Source: Oceanicola sp. D3 (lineage in GTDB: Bacteria > Pseudomonadota > Alphaproteobacteria > Rhodobacterales > Rhodobacteraceae). Taken from it: a stretch of 64,000 nucleotides of DNA. This document shows positions 62,653 to 64,000 of the stretch, one piece after another (the first letter of the stretch is position 1; each line of letters begins with the position of its first letter). Below the pieces are notes generated by a model. It ran no database searches and was not told the DNA's origin. It worked only from the letters and a program-made list of their open reading frames with translations. The stretch spans positions 2,356,001-2,420,000 of the forward strand of contig NZ_CP040932.1 in NCBI RefSeq assembly GCF_006351965.1, given 5' to 3'. Position numbers and translations under genes: made by a program.

Positions 62653-63018
62653 TCAGCGACATCCTTTTGCCTTGTAAACCGAGCGGGCCGCATCCCGCCG
62701 CAGGGCCGCATCCTTCACCACGTTGCCGCCGATCTCCGCCGCAATCCCGGCCTTCTTGCCGCGCCCAAGCAGGGCACCAGCCACTTGCAGGCCCCGGCCC
62801 TTGCTCGCCTTGCCCGCAATCTTCGCCGCCTTGCCATATTCCTTCGCCAGCGCCCGGCAATCGCGCTTGGCGTAGCTGCCAACCAAACGCTGGTATTTCA
62901 CCGCGTCCTGCCCGCGATAGCCGTGGCTCTTTGCGCTCGCAATCGGGGCGGCATGGCCTGTGCTCGCCAGCATCGCCGAGGCGGTCAGAACCGCCAGAAT
63001 GGTTGCCAAAAGTCTCAT
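62653..63018 (-). CDS. Small secreted basic protein, unknown
   Basis: The 121-residue protein has a signal peptide (MRLLATILAVLTASAMLAST, cleavage near GHA-AP). The mature part is Ala/Gly/Lys/Arg-rich with two cysteines (KRDCRALAKEYG and the final KAKGCR) that may pair. The repeated LAKEYGKAAKIAGKASKGRG suggests a basic amphipathic helix. No family recognised. Start ATG follows GAGGAGAAGACG. The GTGCAT array lies about 150 bp upstream. Confidence 0.75.
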   Translation of the reverse strand: MRLLATILAVLTASAMLASTGHAAPIASAKSHGYRGQDAVKYQRLVGSYAKRDCRALAKEYGKAAKIAGKASKGRGLQVAGALLGRGKKAGIAAEIGGNVVKDAALRRDAARSVYKAKGCR

Positions 63019-63167
63019 CGTCTTCTCCTCTCATGTCCAAGGCCCGTCACCTTGGCCATGAGAGCTACCCCGCAGCTTCGCCTTGGGTCACGTGACGAAT
63101 GCCGTCATGCGCCACCGCGCGGGGCGTTAACCCCGGGCGTAGAGGAAAATAAGCATAGGTATGGAAT

Positions 63168-63195
63168 GTGCATCACTTGTGCATAAGTTGTGGCC
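63168..63195. promoter_or_regulatory. GTGCAT direct-repeat array, 11-bp period, second copy
   Basis: GTGCAT at 63168 and 63179 and a degenerate GTGGCC at 63190, each 11 bp apart; the spacer CACTT between the first two is the same as in the array at 18945. GTTAAC hexamers lie at 63126 and 63210. It lies upstream of the small secreted protein gene and downstream of anmK. Confidence 0.55.
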
Positions 63196-63243
63196 TGTTG
63201 CTTTTCCGGGTTAACGCCGCCGAAAAGCCCGCCATACCGGCAT

Positions 63244-64000
63244 TTATGCAAAGCCTCCGCCCGGCTCCGTCACCACGCCACCGCCCACCGCCGCTCGCAC
63301 GCCCGTGGTGCCCGGCCATGAGGTCGGCAGGCCCTTGGCGACGCGCACCGCAAGGTAGGCAAAGGCTTGAGCTTCCAGCATATCTCCGTCGAGGCCAACC
63401 TTTTCCACCGGCAGAACAGGGCAGCCAAGGCCCTGCGCGATCATCGCCATCATCACCGGGTTGTTCCGCCCGCCGCCCGTCACCAGCACGCGCTCCGGCG
63501 GGGCCGGAAAATGCTCCGCCCCCCGCGCCACACCCGCCGCAGCCACAGCCGTCAGCGTGGCCGCCGCATCAGCATCCGAAAGCCCCTCAACCTCCTGTAA
63601 AACATCAGAAAAATCATCCCGGTCGAGGCTCTTGGGCGGCACCTTGTAGAAGTAACGATGCGCCGCAAACCGGCCCAGAATGCCCTCCTCCACAGCGCCC
63701 CGCGCCGCCAGTTCGCCGCCCTCGTCAAAGGGCTGCCCCAGCCTGCGGCTGACAAGATCGTTGAGCGGCGCGTTTGCAGGCCCGGTATCAAAGGCCACCA
63801 TCGCCTCCGGCCCCCGCCCCGGGTCGATCCACGTGACATTGCCAACCCCGCCAAGGTTCAGAAAAACAAGCGGTTTCTCGGCGCCGATCCACTTGGCCAG
63901 AGCGTAGTGATAGGCCGGGGCCAAAGGTGCGCCCTGCCCGCCCATATCCACGTCACTGCTGCGAAAATCCCAAACCAATGGCCGCCCCAGCGCCTCCGCC
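63244..64000 (-). CDS. anmK: Anhydro-N-acetylmuramic acid kinase (5' end cut by window edge)
   Basis: About 251 C-terminal residues are visible; the frame is open at base 64000. The sequence has [59 protein letters not shown] and [26 protein letters not shown], the phosphate, sugar and ATP-binding blocks of AnmK. It phosphorylates and hydrolyses anhydroMurNAc to MurNAc-6-phosphate during peptidoglycan recycling. It shares a pathway with nagZ at 36804 but is 25 kb away. Confidence 0.95.
   Translation of the reverse strand, partial: AEALGRPLVWDFRSSDVDMGGQGAPLAPAYHYALAKWIGAEKPLVFLNLGGVGNVTWIDPGRGPEAMVAFDTGPANAPLNDLVSRRLGQPFDEGGELAARGAVEEGILGRFAAHRYFYKVPPKSLDRDDFSDVLQEVEGLSDADAAATLTAVAAAGVARGAEHFPAPPERVLVTGGGRNNPVMMAMIAQGLGCPVLPVEKVGLDGDMLEAQAFAYLAVRVAKGLPTSWPGTTGVRAAVGGGVVTEPGGGFA

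Overview
The window looks like a chromosomal segment of a marine alphaproteobacterium of the Rhodobacteraceae (Roseobacter group). Reasons: high GC in nearly all genes; a C4-pathway 5-aminolevulinate synthase with an FnrL-type site upstream; a ccmABCDG cytochrome c maturation cluster next to secDF-yajC; a DksA with a single cysteine; a Fur/Mur-type regulator; and dispersed intergenic repeats. Nothing indicates a plasmid backbone or prophage. Layout: 1-8.7 kb holds a RodZ-like HTH protein (cut by the window edge), hemA with its oxygen-responsive promoter, an M20 peptidase, a fluoroacetate-dehalogenase-like hydrolase behind a hairpin that covers its ribosome binding site, two tRNA-Asp, a secreted protein, a class I glutamine-amidotransferase-fold protein, two tRNA-Val and a stray 3' fragment of a tRNA-Val. 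8.7-18.4 kb holds an HU protein with a histone-H1-like tail, an MFS transporter, ccmG-D-C-B-A, an Mth938 protein, two tandem TauE/SafE permeases and secF-secD-yajC, nearly all on the minus strand. 19-34 kb holds serS; bolA and grxD with three small membrane ORFs between them; an NDUFAF6-like protein, a methyltransferase, cimA and cysS overlapping on the minus strand; a PEP-mutase-family enzyme; a TPM protein; and a ynjF-ynjBCD-like set (CDP-alcohol phosphatidyltransferase plus ABC transporter). 34-49 kb is mostly housekeeping: uup, scpB-scpA-nagZ-SPOR-argS, dgt, erpA, xth, dksA and a MoxR ATPase. It also holds a two-gene membrane operon whose first product is a shortened cytochrome oxidase subunit I relative without metal ligands. 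49-54.3 kb holds a lipoprotein, a PhzF protein, a Fur/Mur regulator, a receiver-domain protein divergent from a ribbon-helix-helix protein, an EamA transporter and enolase. 54.4-59.1 kb is an accessory region. A 5'-truncated DUF932 plasmid-type gene and a ParB-like pseudogene (frameshift plus stop) bracket an AT-rich two-gene cassette. The cassette encodes a multi-spanning membrane protein overlapping, by 4 nt, a 549-residue protein with an unknown alpha/beta N-terminal domain, a HEAT-like segment and a C-terminal FGE/SUMF1-type C-type-lectin-fold domain that lacks one of the two catalytic cysteines. This pair is the best candidate here for an undescribed (possibly defence-type) system. 59.2-64 kb returns to core genes: a secreted protein, a DUF2945 protein, an FAD oxidoreductase, a DUF985 cupin, a fatty acid desaturase, a small secreted protein and anmK (cut by the window edge). 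Four classes of dispersed or non-coding elements recur: a hairpin plus GTATTT..AGCAAGAAAATG element, a GGTGGGCA..TGCCCACC palindrome, a CCTCGGG..CCCGAGG palindrome, and two arrays of GTGCAT at exact 11-bp spacing. All calls come from reading the sequence; no database search was run.
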